55,214 nucleotides of DNA, taken from the NCBI GenBank assembly GCA_947174335.1, contig CAMWIM010000008.1, positions 1 to 55,214 on the forward strand, given 5' to 3'. This DNA is from an uncultured Porphyromonadaceae bacterium (lineage in GTDB: Bacteria; Bacteroidota; Bacteroidia; Bacteroidales; Muribaculaceae). Below, one piece after another: positions 55,028-55,214 of this stretch (position 1 is the first letter of the stretch; every line of letters starts with the position of its first letter). The notes beneath the pieces were generated by a model. The model saw nothing but the letters and a program-made list of their open reading frames with translations, searched no databases and was not told where the DNA came from. The translations under genes and the position numbers were made by a program.

Positions 55028-55214
55028 AAAGTAGAAATGTGGATTGGTTTTATAAAATGTTTATTATTGGTTTGCGATTGGAAAATTCTGACGAGCAACC
55101 ATCAGCTTAAGGATTTCAAATAACGAGTTTTTCACTTCTGATTCATGCTATTAGATAACACTTTCATTGTTGAAAAATTTATTATTAAAATGCCTCTCTC
55201 TTAGTAAGAGATAC
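55028..55214 (-). other. Leader region upstream of susC
   Basis: AT-rich, no gene seen. It would hold the susC leader and promoter. I find no clear TAnnTTTG with a matching -33 box before the window ends, so control may lie beyond 55214. Confidence 0.4.

Overview
The window reads as chromosomal DNA of a gut-type Bacteroidales bacterium, plausibly Muribaculaceae or a relative (inference). The signs are a SusC/SusD pair, many Bacteroidota-restricted families (DUF4294, DUF4286, DUF4293, DUF3108, DUF3109, DUF5103), lipoproteins with acidic residues after the lipid cysteine, a BtuG-type vitamin B12 locus, and repeated -7 boxes of the form TAnnTTTG. There is no rRNA, insertion sequence, prophage or CRISPR array. 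Most of the window is housekeeping and envelope genes. Only a small toxin-antitoxin pair and one possible gene remnant look like accessory material.

Layout. 0.3-5.7 kb (+): nadB, a DUF4294 protein and a secreted GH2 beta-galactosidase. 5.8-12.7 kb (-): a cobalamin-riboswitch-controlled uptake operon with a TonB-dependent receptor (BtuB type), two tandem BtuG-like surface beta-propeller lipoproteins, a BtuF-type binding lipoprotein and a BtuC-type permease. No BtuD ATPase is present. 12.8-14.9 kb (-): tightly coupled genes for a glycosyltransferase, a GYF/CD225-like membrane protein, DUF4286 and RuvC. 15.0-15.2 kb: tRNA-Glu(CTC). 15.3-18.7 kb (+): a LysM plus periplasmic-binding-fold protein, an outer-membrane barrel and an EEP-family phosphatase. 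18.7-21.3 kb (-): an amino-acid antiporter, YccF and rubrerythrin. 21.4-23.5 kb: a micro-ORF, malic enzyme without its usual phosphotransacetylase half, a possible gene remnant, a 37-residue membrane peptide and tRNA-Arg(CCG).

23.5-32.1 kb (+): ung, a DUF5103 plug-like protein, DUF3109, a TPR protein, dnaE, thioredoxin and a DMT exporter. 32.1-33.5 kb (-): guanine deaminase. 33.7-39.0 kb (+): DUF3108, ftsK, lolA and trxB. 39.1-39.7 kb (-): a RelE/Phd toxin-antitoxin pair. 39.8-42.3 kb (-): a predicted cytoplasmic trypsin-like protease with a zinc ribbon, preceded in the same direction by an uncharacterised 451-residue protein. 42.3-48.0 kb (-): a tripartite MacAB-TolC-like exporter with ATPase, two permeases, adaptor and TolC. 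48.2-48.5 kb (+): a highly structured non-coding RNA with its own promoter and terminator, followed by a DUF4293 gene. 49.1-55.0 kb (-): a SusC/SusD/lipoprotein nutrient-uptake locus.

The most interesting points are: the B12 locus, with a tandem BtuG duplication that has left a sequence scar and with a missing ATPase; the structured RNA at 48.2 kb, whose main helices share a strand; and the cytoplasmic protease plus acidic partner at 39.8-42.3 kb. The last of these is the best candidate here for an undescribed protein system. All functions come from reading the sequence and from family knowledge. No database search was run.
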